64,000 nt of DNA from Echinococcus granulosus (lineage: Eukaryota > Platyhelminthes > Cestoda > Cyclophyllidea > Taeniidae). The position numbers and the translations under genes are program-made. A model generated the notes under the pieces. The model was not told where the DNA came from. It saw only the letters and a program-made list of their open reading frames with translations, and did no database searches. Positions 1 through 12,618 of this stretch are shown here, piece by piece; the first letter of the stretch is position 1, and the number at the start of each line of letters is the position of its first letter. Location of the stretch: contig NW_020170421.1 in the NCBI RefSeq assembly GCF_000524195.1, positions 472,336-536,335 on the forward strand. The letters run 5' to 3'.

Positions 1-1084
1 CACATCACCAAACTCCTTTAACGTCACCGATTGAGTATGTTGTATCAAAACTAGTGTCTATTTTTACATGACAATGGGGACTACACACATGCACACACAT
101 TAACATCTCCTAGCAACTGCATGCGTCTCCTTGTCCTCCGTTAGTCCAAATCGACTGACTTTCCAGGAACGAATAGGTCTGGCGTATGTTAGGGTTTGGC
201 ACACCACTTGGTTACACAGCAAAGCTGAACCGGGAAATTCACAGTGTGCATGCCAAGGTATCACTTGTGTGCTTCACCCCTTTTCCACTGTCACTGTTGG
301 ATGCGAATGTCGCCGTCGACTTTCATCGTCTTGCGCGCGCATGCGTGCACATACACACACTGCTGCTGCTGCCGTTGCTGTTGCACTTCGCTTCGCCGAG
401 GCCTAGCATACCGCACGCAGTGCGCTGCCTACTGTGTGTGTGGATGTGTGCGCGCGTGTGTGTGTTCCGCCTTTGGGACGAGTGCGGACGTGTGTGTCCC
501 GGTGCGGGTACGTGGGTGCTTGAATGAATGGTACTCGCTCGGAGGGACAATGCGCGCAAGGGCGCACGTGCACACACACTGAAGCTCGAGAACACGAGGC
601 TCGCCTACTATCTGGGTCACACGAACACACCAAGCTGCCTGTTTTATGCAATCCTAACTCTCTCTCTCCCCTGCTTCGGAACCTTGTACGTGATGTTGCG
701 TTTGGCTAAGGTTGCCAAAGGTCTAATCGGGGACATGATCTCTTCACGTTGCCTTCCCTCCCTCCTCTCCCACGTTTGGGTTATCTCTCATGTCCAAGTT
801 TGTTTTCCGTTGATTAACTAGTTTTCGCGGTAAGAATTTCGTCCGAAGTCCACGTCGACTCCTCTCTACGCATCGATCTTGGTACATTGATAACTGTGCT
901 GTTTCTTTACTCTCTACGTAAGTCACTTTGGCGGTAGGTTTTAACCCTAAGGGATGTTGGCCTTTAAGTTGATCAATCCACTTCGATGATGGTCTGAGCT
1001 TCACAAGTCCGTGAAGAGTGGCAATACTATTGGCTACTAACCGGGCTGCCTTCTCAGCAGAGTATTAGCAACAGTAGCAGGAGT

Positions 1085-1107
1085 GGCAGGCAGGCAGGCA
1101 GGCAGGC
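1085..1107. repeat. GGCA tetranucleotide microsatellite
   Basis: Five GGCA units followed by GGC, read directly from the sequence, in non-coding DNA. Confidence 0.9.
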
Positions 1108-4100
1108 GCATGTGAGCGGGAATGTGAGGAGGAGGAGGCGGAAGAGGGGGGACGGAAGCAGAAGATGGGGTGACTAATGTCTGCGGGAAGGCAATATGAA
1201 CTCCCCTCTGACTCAGTTCATTCTACTTCCTTTTTCAGTGTTTGACGTTGAAGCGTTCTAGGGTTATACCTGACCGCCACAAGGTTTTGGAACTCATTGA
1301 TTGTGTTGCGTAAAAATATCAAACCGATCAACCTTTAACGGCGATGTTGTTTGTGATTTGATAGTAGTCCATTTAGAGACGGGAGAAGTGTTCGATTTGA
1401 GATTTTATTAGCCCACAAAACAGAGGATAGGGAGAAGGAGGAAGAGGCATAGCGATCCAATTGGAGAGAAGTATGCAGCCTCTGACTATGTGTTGCTAGT
1501 CCGCGAAGGAATGAAGGAAGAAGGGAATGCGAGAGGAAAACACCGGCGCTAGTAGAACGAATATGGGGAAGAGGACAAGTACAAATAAGTCACCAGTGGG
1601 ACAAAAAATAGCCCCAAAAAGTCCTGACAGCAGGCCTAACTTGCGTGTGCGCAGGAGCAGTAACATCATCATAAGCAGTGACAGCAGTAGATGTACAGCA
1701 AGAGGGGAGTGGAGGCGAGGCACAGTTGGCGGAGGCGACAGCAGGGCATTAGTCCACACATGGAGGCACGGGTCTATGCGCGAATAACCACCTCATCTGC
1801 TCACACACCCACAATTGAGCTTTCTGCCTCGGCTTGAGGCAACCAAAAAGGCCGTCTGATTTTTCGTAGGACGACAGATTTTATGCGTGGTGTGTGAGCC
1901 TGTTGTACCCCCCACCCCCGGTCTCCTCTTTTACTTCCTCCTCCCTCTTCTCATTAGCGCACTTACACGATGTGGGTTGGTTGGAGAGGAAGGTAGAAAG
2001 GCGAGGAGGCGGGGGCAGTAGCGATTCGGCGATGTGAATGATCACTGCTGGGGGGCGTACGAGCGCGCACGCGTGCGCTCCCACACGTGCTGTGACAGAT
2101 TTGTGTTGGTGGGCTGTAGGCCACTGCTACAGCTGCCTCTTTTGCTGGAAGTGATGGTGGGTCTGGAAGCCTGCGCACACGCACATGCACCACACACGCG
2201 TACCACCCCACCAACCCTCCCGTCTGTCCGCAGGTGTTCGGCAGAGTGGTATCAGCAACAGTCGTCCCTCCACCACCCCCGCCATCACACTACCGTTCTC
2301 TATGCCCGCTGCAATGCAATCACTGTCGCGCAATCTCGCACACACACACTGCTACTGATGTTGCTGCGTGTTTGTGCGGTGCACCACTCCCCCTCTCCCA
2401 ATTGCGTGTGGGTAGGCGATCCATCCCGCCGCTCACCAAACCCTCTTTGTTCCCTCCCATTGACTGTCTGCCTGTCCACCCGCCTCCCGTCTGATTGAGC
2501 GTTTAGAAGCTGAAAAGAAAAAAAGTCAGCTTCTCTTGCTCCCTTATTCTTAGTGGAAAGTCGGAAAAGAGTAACACATTGACCCACATCTTTCTCGAAA
2601 CTATTTCTTTCTCCCAATAATTTCGAAGAAGAAAGGTGATTGCTAGCTCGGCGACGCTTTATTGTCCCCACTGCATCCATTAACTCTGCTTGACTAGCTC
2701 TAATTCCGCCCTCTTGTCTCATGGGACACACCATACTCAGGCGTAAAGTGGCAGAATGATTCATCGGTCTATCTGTGGGTTGATGGAACGGTTGGAGTGA
2801 GTCCTCTCGTTTCCTGGATTCCCTACTCCACTCCTTCCCATGTAGATAAAATAGAATTTATCTCACAGTGCTTTCGAATTATTTACCCAATTTCGAATGT
2901 TCTACTCATTGTCTAGACGAAAAGTGTCGTGATACTTAGAGGCATTTAGATTACTACGTTGTGGATCCAAGTTTCAACGTACAGAGACCGTAAATCTCTT
3001 GAATACACGCTTCTCATGAAAGTTTGGAACCTCGTTTCACATCCTCGCTTTATCATCAGCATGATCTGGATCGCAAACGTGATCGACCGCCTGATCATTC
3101 ATCTTACTTGGAATCACCATGGGTCTGCATGAAGATCACGACGAATTCTGGTAGTCTAGACACTTGTTAGCTAAAAGATGCCTTTTTTCCAACTATTCCA
3201 CTTTGAGTTTATTGTTTTGAAATATATTTCTTGGCGTGATAAACACTACTGCCTTGCGGATTATCGTAGAGTTGACCCAAATATCTGACGACGTTGCTTT
3301 CATGTTACCGTTTGTCTCTCGTATTTCCTCCCATGCGTGGATCAGTGTGTTTTGTTTTCTTTTCCGTCCTCATTGCTTTACTCAGAAGGCAGTAGAGGCG
3401 GGGTCTTGCGTCTTCTTTGAGCACTTAGCCGTCGTAATTTATTGGGAGTGGAAAAAAGAGCGCTTTACTGCCTCTACGAACGGGCCGGTGACTGTGGTGT
3501 GAGTTTTTGTCTAGTGGTACATAAGCAGATCCAAAAAAATGCGGATTTTCGGATCTGAGAGAGGTACAAAGCGGAGGAGTGAGAGATGGGACGGACGTGG
3601 TTGTGGAGACTAGGCGACAGGAGGCGAGAGCGTGTGTGGAGACGACGTTGTCGTGCTGAGTCACATGCCTGCCCGCTGCCTGTCTGCCTGGTTGCCTGCC
3701 GTTTTTTCAAGACTCGGCGCCACTGCCTTCTGCCGCTGCTGCTATAGCCTCTGCCATCACTGCTTTTGCTTCTCACGAGTCGTAGTGTTACGTGGCGGGA
3801 TGATGGGAGTATGTAGTGTGAGACATTGATCTGATCAGTCACCACCGCATCTACTTAAATCAAATTTTCTCTCTCGTACCTCTCCCCATCGTTTTTTCCT
3901 CTTCCGTCTCTAGACGTTACTTGTACGAGAAACGCAGGCGGTTCTAGTCGATGTTTTACTCCATCAGACTCGAATTGAGCGAGGGTCCAGTCGCAAAAGA
4001 GTGTAGATTTTTTGTAGGATAATTTATTGTTGCCTGGCGATCTCAATTTATGCTTGTAGGGAACCTTATATCTCGACTTCTAGAGCGAGAGAGAATGCGA

Positions 4101-4863
4101 GAATTTAGCATGTGACTTACGAAGCTAACTCCCAAGCGATCCCCTCTGGTCAGTGAGACTGTGAATCCTCCTCCCAAACATTCGTTCAGCGTTTACACAT
4201 TGGCATGAGGCTGGGTTAGGTGTGCTTTTATATAATAGGTTTTAGTAACTTGGAGTGGAATTAGTGTGCATATGTATGGACGAGTGATTCAACCAACCTT
4301 ACCTCATCGGCAAAAACATTACCACCCTCATTACTACCATCATCCTTGATTTTTTCTCTTCTTCAACCTTCTTGTTCGCGCCTGACAAGCCCTGGACTGA
4401 ACCAATCAACGCTCAGTATTGACGTTTTCCTCTCGTAGTCGTCGTGGTTCTTCCGTTCTTTCTCTCCCACTCCCTCTCTCTCTTGCGCTCTCCCGCCACC
4501 ACCGCCCCCCTTCTCTCACCTCCCCATGACCACCCACCTACCCATCCAACCACCCAGGCGCGACTAACGCGCACACACATCCGCACGCCCACCGTCTGTG
4601 TGTGCGCTGTGTATGTACGCGCGCGTGAAGGGGCACACGTTCGCCTCGCTTGCGTGCGTGCGTACGTGTTACATTCTGCTCTACTTGGGTGGGCTGTCCA
4701 TACGCACACACTCTAGCTGGATGAGTGGTAGCAATGGCGCTTCTTTCACTTAGCTTTCATCCGTCCGTCTGTTTTTCCTTCCATCCATCCACTCAATCCC
4801 CTTTATGCATGCGTGCACGTACGTGCGCAGTGTCATGGCCAATCGATTTTCCAATGCATTGAA

Positions 4864-4930
4864 GTGATGGACACGCACGGCACGCTAGTGTCCATCACCA
4901 TCGCGGTGTGTGTGTGTGTGTGTGTGCGTG
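4864..4930. repeat. 11-bp hairpin followed by a GT microsatellite
   Basis: Arms GTGATGGACAC (4864-4874) and GTGTCCATCAC (4888-4898) are perfect inverted complements around a 13-nt loop. An uninterrupted GT tract begins eight bases later (4906 onward). No function can be assigned. Confidence 0.7.
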
Positions 4931-7548
4931 TGTGCGAATGGGGGTTGGCGTCTTTTTTTCCTGCAAAAAAAGCATCTTCACTCTTATATACGATTTATGT
5001 ACTGTCATCGGTTCGTGAATTTGATCAAGGTTGCTTCTTTTTGCCCCCAGCCCTTGCCATTTGGGACACAGTTGTTTGGTAAATCGAACTGGCTATCAAA
5101 AAAGATTTTAGCTTAAGATTTTCCTACTTTGAAAACCCAGATTCCAGTATTTACATTTACTTCGTGGTCAGGTGTTGCTTTACTAGAACCTGTTGCGATT
5201 ATTCCTCGGACAAAGTGTCTAAAAGTGAGATGGCTGCAAGTTTAGAGCAAATGCTTTTTTCTTTCCATCAACCAATGAATTTTTTGCTTTATCTCCATTT
5301 AAGAATTGGTCTTTTCGTCCTGAGAATTGTGTCATTCTTGGTGTCATCCGATTCCTGCCTTACGAACGCTTACATTACCTGTTCATCGTCAAGTCTTGGC
5401 ACTTTGGAGAGAAAAGGCAAAACAATTCATTAAATGCTATACTGTTTTTAGTGTAAAAGTGTTTACCTAAAATACCTCAAAATTTGACACGCCTTTTTTG
5501 CATTTTCAAAGAAAAGAGAAGCGTTTTAAAAGGAGTATCATAGTTTCCGAGCCTCCTAAGTAAGTTTCGCAGTGCTATGCGCAGTCAAACAGACTGTGAG
5601 GGAAAGATGCGCTATAAACCCCCCAATGACCTGAGCAATTATCTAGTAGTCAAGATCGTTAGATGACGTCATGCCGCCGTGTCACCAAAGTTCTTCCACC
5701 CCCTCCACCTCCGCCTCCCACTCCCTTGCCCCACCCATCTTTGGACCACGTAAGCTATTTCATATGTGCGTGTGTGGAGGTATATGCCTATGATTAGCGT
5801 CTGCTTCTGGTGTGCTTGCCTTCGCTGAAGGTGCAGCTAGATAGTAAGCGCTTGTGTGATACCTTGTCGTGGCTGACAGCTCGGAGATGCACATGCCTGT
5901 CTCACCCCGTGTCAGTCATCGCAACCATCAGTAGTAGCGTTGCTTTCCTATCCATCACATCTCCCCCTCGCCCTCCTTCACTTTTCCCTGCCTTGCCAAA
6001 CTCTTCACACTATCACATAGACGCAAACACACACAGCTGTTGCAGAGTCATGATTTCTCTCTCGTAGAATCTTGGTGCTTTGGGGAAGGCACAACAAATT
6101 CTCGTTGGGAATAGCCCACATAATTCGGTTCTAATCAACTTAATTTTGTTAGATTAACTAAACTGAACCAACGTAGCTGCTTCTGCTTTTACAAAACGAT
6201 GGGGGAAAGGTATCCAACTTTGCCGTTGACTGAAAAACATCGATCCTGAGAGATATGATGTGGAAATATGGTTGATGAGATGAGGTAGTTGCCTGTGCGT
6301 TTCGTGTTGCCTTCCTTTCGAAGTCGTTACTGTCATTCATTCCATCGCACGCACGAGCCTACTGGCTGCCTGTCAATTGCCTCTCAGGCGTGCAGGTGCG
6401 CATCTCCCACCTACACTCCCACACCATAGACTTTCCCCTTCTCATTCCCCTCTCCCACGAGGATCATTCCGATCGTGAGCGCATTCTCTCCCTTCAACTG
6501 CTCATCATTATTCCCCTTTCCTCAGCCTGATGGTTGATTGATTGACTGGCTGACAGATTTTGCCTTCGTCGACATTACAAACAGAGTAGCATTGTTTTTC
6601 GTCGACTGGCATTCGCGCAAACCATCGCAGTTCTCATCACTCCAGTCACGCACGCGCTCACTTTCTCGCTCCCCCACAAACCTGCAGTGGTCACCATCTT
6701 GGCATCACGCGTTTTATTCAAGAGTGACGGGGGTGCTGTGGTTTGATTAAAAAGCACGTGCTTTGTGCTTGATGTATAATTTTTATTATGTCTAGCCCTC
6801 TTTTCCTTCCGATGTTGTTGCCGTTTATCCTTCTCTTACCCCTTTTACACTTATGCCACCCCTAGCCAGAAACCACTTCTCCCAATCCTTGTTAGAGGTA
6901 CTCATGCGAGACAGAGGTTCTCGCAAAACCAATAAAGTGGAAGTTGGGGTTTCTGCTTTGCACCGGCTATATTTCATCTCTAGTGGTAACGACCAACTTC
7001 TCGCCTAATTGTCAGGACGCTTTTATCAGCTACTATTTTGAAGCATCCGGATCGTATTGGAGGTCTGCTAAGTGTCTCCTTTTCCACCTCTTTCATTGCC
7101 TTATCATCTCCTTTTTTGTGTGATCTGGGATCTTTGTATTTGGATCGCGATGCTGGTTATTTTTATATATACACGAAAGGGTCTTATTGATAGGATATTT
7201 GCATGTTGGAGACCAGACTTCTCCTCTCGGCTTTTCAAGTTCACGACTGGACTTTTTTGGAGTCAACAAAGGTCCTAAAAATCTACCTTTTGATTGTCGA
7301 CAGCATTTAGATCCAACAGCCTTGTGTTCAATTATATAATCATTCTGGAACTAGTGGCCTTTCGATACACCGGAGTACCCTACTCCATGCCACGAAACTT
7401 GTTCAACTTGTGTGTTTACTAAGAATAGGTCACATTATACCTTTTGAGATAGACGCTTTTAAAGCGTGCGCCTGACTTGGACTGTTTTGAATACATAGTA
7501 GTGGTGTCGGTAGGCCAGATGACTACCCATCCCCTTTAATAATTTCAG

Positions 7549-10500
7549 GCCCCTAACGACTCTCCTATATACCCCGCGGCTCTGACGCACCGACAGGTCT
7601 CCTACGGAGAAGGCGATGGAGGCAACGGCGGTGGTCTTTTTACCCGCAATGCGGCTGCCACCACCTCGGTCTCTGCTTACGGCGCCAACGGGGACTACTA
7701 CCAGCAGCTGCAGGCCCATGCGGCTAACACTCGCCAACTCCTCGCCGATGGCGCTTTCAATGCTGCATACTCCCAAGGTGGCGGCGGTGGTGGTGAGTCC
7801 GAAAGCATAGATACTCTTTTAATGTGCACTACTGTTGATTGAGAATGTGCTAAAGTTGCATCGAATTGGGGAACCATTTATGGCGCGTCCCCTCCGGATT
7901 TTCCCAACTCATGGAACACCTGTCTATGTAAGGGCCGTGATGGGTCTGTACTGGCAACCAGACTGAGTTTAATGTACGAGTTTTTAGATATGGAATGAAT
8001 GAAAAGCCCAAATTTTCCTATCCAGACATCTTACATCATGTGGTAGTTACTATAGTCAAAATGAAAGCTTGCATATCATTTGTAGCAATCGAGTCAATTA
8101 GAGGTGAAACTTTGGAATATTGTTTTGTGGACAGTTTTTTTAATTTATAGTCAAACCGTAGCAAAGTTTACTTATCATTTTACTGGCTGCCTTGGGAGTG
8201 GTTGATCAACGTTGAAAGTGCTGCCGGTGTAAATTTGCATCTGTGGCCGGTGATTTTTGGCTTAATGAACAGCCCGCGCATACAAACACCCATCCAGGTA
8301 CACCCAAGCAGGCATAAAGCCACGAAAGCAAAAAATCCGGCAAAGTGGGGCACATACACACACAGAGAGAAGGGAAGTGTGTGCTTTGGCAGGGGCGGTG
8401 TGTGTGTGTGTCACGTGTTTTGTAACAGCGTCTGCTTCGCCTCTACACCGCCTCCTCGACCCCTTCCCTGTGTGTGTGTGCGTGCGTGCGTCAGCTTTCT
8501 GTCGCGTGTGTGGCGATGCACGCACAACATTTATGCGCGGACGCGGTTGCGTGCACACCCACAGTGCACCCAGTCCACTTCCGGTGGCGTGATGGTGGTG
8601 GTGCATATCTGTGTACTCATCCATTCGTCGTCTGTCTGTCCCAAGCGCGCACCCATGCATGCGTGCACAGGGTAGACGGACAGGTAAGGGGTGGGTTGTC
8701 CAGCCGGCCAGGCAGTCAGCTAGCGGCGACTTGCATATGTGCGTGTACGTGGGTGTGTGTGCGGTTAGTCTGTCCTCACCGTGACAGAGAGGGAGGTGAA
8801 GGGGAGATAGGGTGAGCCAGGGCGATAAATCATTCATGCGCGCTCGCGAGAGGAGATGATGCGTCGCCGTCTTCGTCGTCGTCGTCGTCGACACCGCTGC
8901 CGCCCAAGGCCCACAAATAGTTGTGAGGGTGGCGGTGGCAGAGGTGGTGGCGGCGGCTAACCTGGCCTGCACGTTCACACCAGTCTTTCATCTCTCGCAT
9001 TATACTGTCGTCTGAAGAAGATGGGAGGCAACATCAGCAACGTAATACCTCTCAGGCATAGGCAAAGTAGTTGACTTTGACTGAGATACGGCATTCCTAG
9101 TTTTTCCTCCAATGTTCAATGGGACGCAGAAAAATGCGAAAATTGATCTCAGCTATGTTCCAACTGATTTCCAGTTGCTGAATATCCTCAATTTACCCTA
9201 GTCGTCCATGTTATTGGCCTCGTCAACAAGAGGATGTGCGATGCCGCCTGGTTTTTTCTAGTATAGTCTACAGGTCTTATAAAACGAATCGTGCTTATGA
9301 ACCTCGAGACTCGATGCCATTGTTCACTGGTTCAGCCAATGTTTATATTGTTGGCTTAGAAGGTCGTAGAATTGGGCGTTTTAGATTACCTTAGTTGTGC
9401 CAACTTTACTGGAATGAAAACTTGAATAAGGTGTGCAAAGCAATGCCAATTTTATGACATGGTTCTATCTGCAGAGCCTTCGACATTTAAAACGCAACCA
9501 ATCATTGTGTTTTCTTTTTACTAACAGTTATTACTTTCCTACTAAAACTACTCGAACTCTGGTCGGTTTCTTGTATTTAAAAAGGGTTAGTGCTATGTAA
9601 GTTTTACTTCTAGTTCTTTACGTACGCATGCAGTCCTCCACAGTGCGCTTTTTGTGGCCCACTGTTGCCTCATTCTAGATTTAGCTTGATGCAGGCTACC
9701 AGCGGAAACGCAACATCGATTGAAGATAAGCACATGACTCTCTCTCTCTTTCGCGTCGAAGGACGCACAGTTACTGAATACCACGCAATGCTTCAGGCGT
9801 GTTTCCTTTTGCCGCAAAGGCAGTCAGCCAACCAGCCATGGGTTAAAAATAGCGGCAGCCACACAGCTCTTGCTTGCCTTCCCTCATGCTGTGTTGTGTG
9901 TACGTTCGTTCGTCCATCCTTCCGTCCATTTGTCGCTCCTTCCTTCCTCCCCCCTCCGTCCCCTCCCCTTCTCTTCCTCTTCTTCGTCCCGCCACCACCA
10001 CCATCCCCTCTTTCTTGTCTCCTCCTTCGCAAAACCCTAGCATGAGAGGGGGCTAAGACTTTACTGGGATTGTCGGGTGTGTGCATAAGGCTAAAGGTTG
10101 GTTTACCCAGTGCACAAAGGAGTGAAAATTGATGCGGAGTTTGTGTTGATTTCAAGCCACTTGTCTGCCACCCTTCGAATCGCTTGGCAGCTATCTAGGT
10201 GGAATGGGGATTGGATCGTGGTTTCAATTTGATTCTGTTGCTCCCCTTAAAGAGGATGCACAGTTTTTAAAAGCTGATAAAGATGGGAACGGCTGGTAAT
10301 GAAGCTTTCACCGAATCGTTTGTTGTTCACGTGGTCGAAGAGACTTTTGTAAATGCTGAAACAAGGATGAAAGTGTGTGCGCACGAATGGTCGTGAAAGC
10401 GTACCTAGTTACGGTGCATTATAGTTTTAATCTAGCGTTAGAAGAGATTCTATGCATTATATCCACAAGGTCACATGAATTTCTGTGTACAAATGCGTGT

Positions 10501-11388
10501 GTAGCCACCTAAACCCATACAAAAGTTCGCAACCCAGGCGACCTAACCTCGTATTATCACGGTAAGGTTATTTCGTACTGTGCGTATGTGTTGGTTATGC
10601 TAAAGCTACATATCACCATATTGCTCGAGTTGGATCTAGAGCGCTTTTTTTCACAAAGTTTTGAATCGCTAAGCGCACAAATGAAATGGAGTTTTATTAA
10701 AATGGATGAGTTAATTTGAAGGCCTTGAAATTTAACGCACTGACATAGCTTAAGCACACCAAAAGCCATGCTAACAGACGGAACGAATGTTTGACACGAA
10801 GTTTTCACCTCATTCGACAAAGGAGACATAGGGACACATCCGAAACTGTGCCAAAACACGGTCAACCATGAGGTGAATGCGGAGAGAATTTACTTATTGC
10901 TTAACAAGCTGTGATTTAACCGCTGTGTTTCAGGCTCGAATATCCATTCATACGCGGGTGGTGGCGGAACAGGATCAGGCGGGCAGCTAGATCTCTCCGT
11001 GTCAACTGGAAGTCGATCCTTCCAGCAGCAGCAGCAGCAGCAGCACCAACACCAGCCCTCGAATTCTCCCTACGGTCTGGACTCTGGGGTAGCACGATTC
11101 GGTAGCGGCGGGGGGTATGAAGAAGGTGATCCCGCACCACCGCACACCTACTACAACACAAATCCGCGCTCCGGCGCGGCTCTACCTCCGCCCTTGGGCA
11201 TGTACGAGCAAAATTATCGCAACTGTTACCAAAATAACGCTTCAATGACTGCCGCGGCCGTCGCTGCAGCTGCCTACAACTACCACTACCAACAACAACA
11301 ATTGCAGCAGCAACAACAGCAGCAGGAAGCAGATTCATCCTATGATCGAGCGCCCTACGACTACGGGCGCAACCGGTACTTGTTTTGA
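7549..11388 (+). CDS. Unidentified Gly/Gln/Tyr-rich protein, last two exons (5' part not found)
   Basis: Two exons give 232 residues of C-terminus. Exon A (7549-7792) follows an acceptor ending TTTCAG and closes at GTGAGT in phase 1. Exon B (10934-11388) follows TGTTTCAG, restores the frame through a Gly codon and ends at TGA. A stop at 7540-7542 in the same frame shows that exon A cannot extend upstream. The protein is low complexity: a Gly run at the junction, seven Gln codons from CAG repeats (11023-11043), an Ala stretch, a second Gln-rich block near 11290-11328, many Tyr, and the C-terminus YGRNRYLF. Such Q/G/Y/A-rich tails are common in RNA-binding and transcription factors, but no RRM, KH, homeobox or other fold is present in the visible part, so I assign no family. 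Exon limits are well supported; function is unknown. Confidence 0.72.
7793..10933 (+). other. Intron of the Gly/Gln/Tyr-rich gene (3.1 kb)
   Basis: Bounded by GTGAGT and TTTCAG. It contains a GTC trinucleotide run (8874-8890), GT/CA-rich segments at 8395-8530 and 8735-8765, and a pyrimidine-rich block near 9930-10020. A 238-codon minus-strand frame at 8262-8978 consists of His/Thr repeats and is not a gene. Confidence 0.65.
8874..8890. repeat. GTC trinucleotide microsatellite
   Basis: Continuous GTC units inside the intron, read directly. Confidence 0.85.
11023..11043 (+). repeat. In-frame CAG repeat encoding seven glutamines
   Basis: Seven consecutive CAG codons in exon B, followed by His-Gln-His-Gln. 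A pure CAG run in coding sequence is prone to length polymorphism. Confidence 0.9.
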
Positions 11389-12200
11389 CAGATCTGAGTG
11401 GAAATATGCGTGTGCGTGGGAATGAGAGAGGGAGTCGCAACTGCAACTTAGTGTACATTACTTTGGTGTAGTTCGTCACTCAGATGTGCAATATGCTGAC
11501 AAGACAGACAGACAAGCTCCCTACATAGTCCCTCACTCTCCTTCCACTCTCCCTCCTCCCATGTATAGTGCATGCTTTAACCGGATATTGCCGAATACCA
11601 GAAGCCTACCAACTTTACTCCCATCCCGAAATACACAATCTCCCCCTGCCCGACCCCCTCTCTCGCTCACCTGTTCTCGGCTTCCGTTCCGTATTGCTAC
11701 TGCTACCGACAGAGTGGCTTTACAGTCTATCCTCACTACGTGTGTGTGTGTGTGGACGTATCTGTGTGCATGCGTAAGATTGCGTGCGTGTATAAAGCAG
11801 TATATTAAAGACGATAGAGCTAATACTTCAACTACTTCTACTACGATCGCACAGGTGTGATGTTGTGTGCATTTCCGCTGATTTATATAACCAACGAACA
11901 AACCACCCCGACCTGCTGATAAACGAGCGAACGAATTCCCCCCGCTAACTAACCCAGTCTCCCTCTCACCCACTCATCTCCTTTCAATTTCTCCGTACCC
12001 CTCTCCCAATATCCCTTTATCGTCACCGGTCCTTTAAATCACCCTCCACCCTCTCCTTTCCTGTCACACTACATCATTGAGCATACGTTAAATACAAAAA
12101 TTATTCACTATTTATTGTCGAATTAAGGGTGTCGACATGGGATACATGTCCAAATGTTGTGTCAACTTTTCTAATAAATCAAAACTGTAAGTTGATCTTA
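11389..12200 (+). other. 3' UTR of the Gly/Gln/Tyr-rich gene
   Basis: Non-coding sequence after the TGA, with a GT tract near 11740, pyrimidine-rich stretches and a canonical AATAAA at 12173-12178. The transcript probably ends soon after it. The convergent ACTR6 transcript probably ends near 12480-12500, so the two 3' ends are only about 300 bp apart. Confidence 0.5.
12173..12178 (+). promoter_or_regulatory. Polyadenylation signal AATAAA (plus-strand gene)
   Basis: Exact AATAAA about 790 bp after the stop codon of the Gly/Gln/Tyr-rich gene, before the convergent gene's 3' end. Confidence 0.5.
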
Positions 12201-12498
12201 CTGAGGAGTAGTAACGTACAGCTCCAGTAATGAAAACAAAGCGGTATGGAAACATGTGTAGGCTTAAGTCTAGGCTTGTGGTCCAGAGATATCAAGTGGA
12301 GTAATGGTTTACATTTTAATCAAATATAGAAAGGCACGATCAGCGTCACGTATGTATGACGCCCCAATTACCATACTTGATCCTGAAAGACATTTACTTA
12401 AAGAGAATTGAATTGGACTGGAAAGGAGTAATCAGTGTTGCATTAGAGCAATAAAAAGTGCTGGTTTTAATAGACAGTATCCGGATGAGGCTCGTCCC

Positions 12499-12504
12499 TT
12501 TATT
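12499..12504 (-). promoter_or_regulatory. Polyadenylation signal AATAAA (ACTR6)
   Basis: TTTATT on the plus strand, so AATAAA on the minus strand, about 115 bp after the ACTR6 stop codon. No other AATAAA lies between them. Confidence 0.55.
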
Positions 12505-12618
12505 ATTATTATTCGAATTAACGTGTCACGAAGTGGCGGAAAGGACAGGATAAGAAATTTTAATACATGTATAACAATGCTCACATACATATGTACATGT
12601 TCGCGCGTAAACAAATGT

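Larger units (their letters stand above)
1..7548. other. Non-coding, microsatellite-rich region (probably intron or upstream DNA of the 7.5-kb gene)
   Basis: I see no exon I can support here. Open frames on both strands are short and translate to Cys/His/Thr/Arg-rich or Ser/Pro-rich low-complexity peptides, as expected from GT/CA and CT-rich repeats. The stretch holds a GGCA repeat, GT/CA tracts near 420-460, 2160-2200, 4580-4620 and 4906-4930, and pyrimidine-rich blocks near 4440-4560 and 5690-5730. Because the exon at 7549 begins directly at a splice acceptor, at least part of this region should be intron of that gene; its earlier exons were not found. Confidence 0.6.

Noticed and set aside
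1527..1787. 86-codon Ser/Arg-rich plus-strand frame as a possible upstream exon of the 7.5-kb gene
   Set aside because: No convincing acceptor and donor in matching phase; overlaps an equally long minus-strand frame.
2034..2764. Two 154-codon frames, one on each strand
   Set aside because: Low-complexity composition (Cys/His/Pro/Thr) from GT/CA-rich DNA, no splice sites or domains that make them coherent.
8262..8978. 238-codon open frame on the minus strand
   Set aside because: It translates to Thr/His/Ala repeats from CA and GTC microsatellites, has no domain, and lies within a well-bounded intron of the plus-strand gene.
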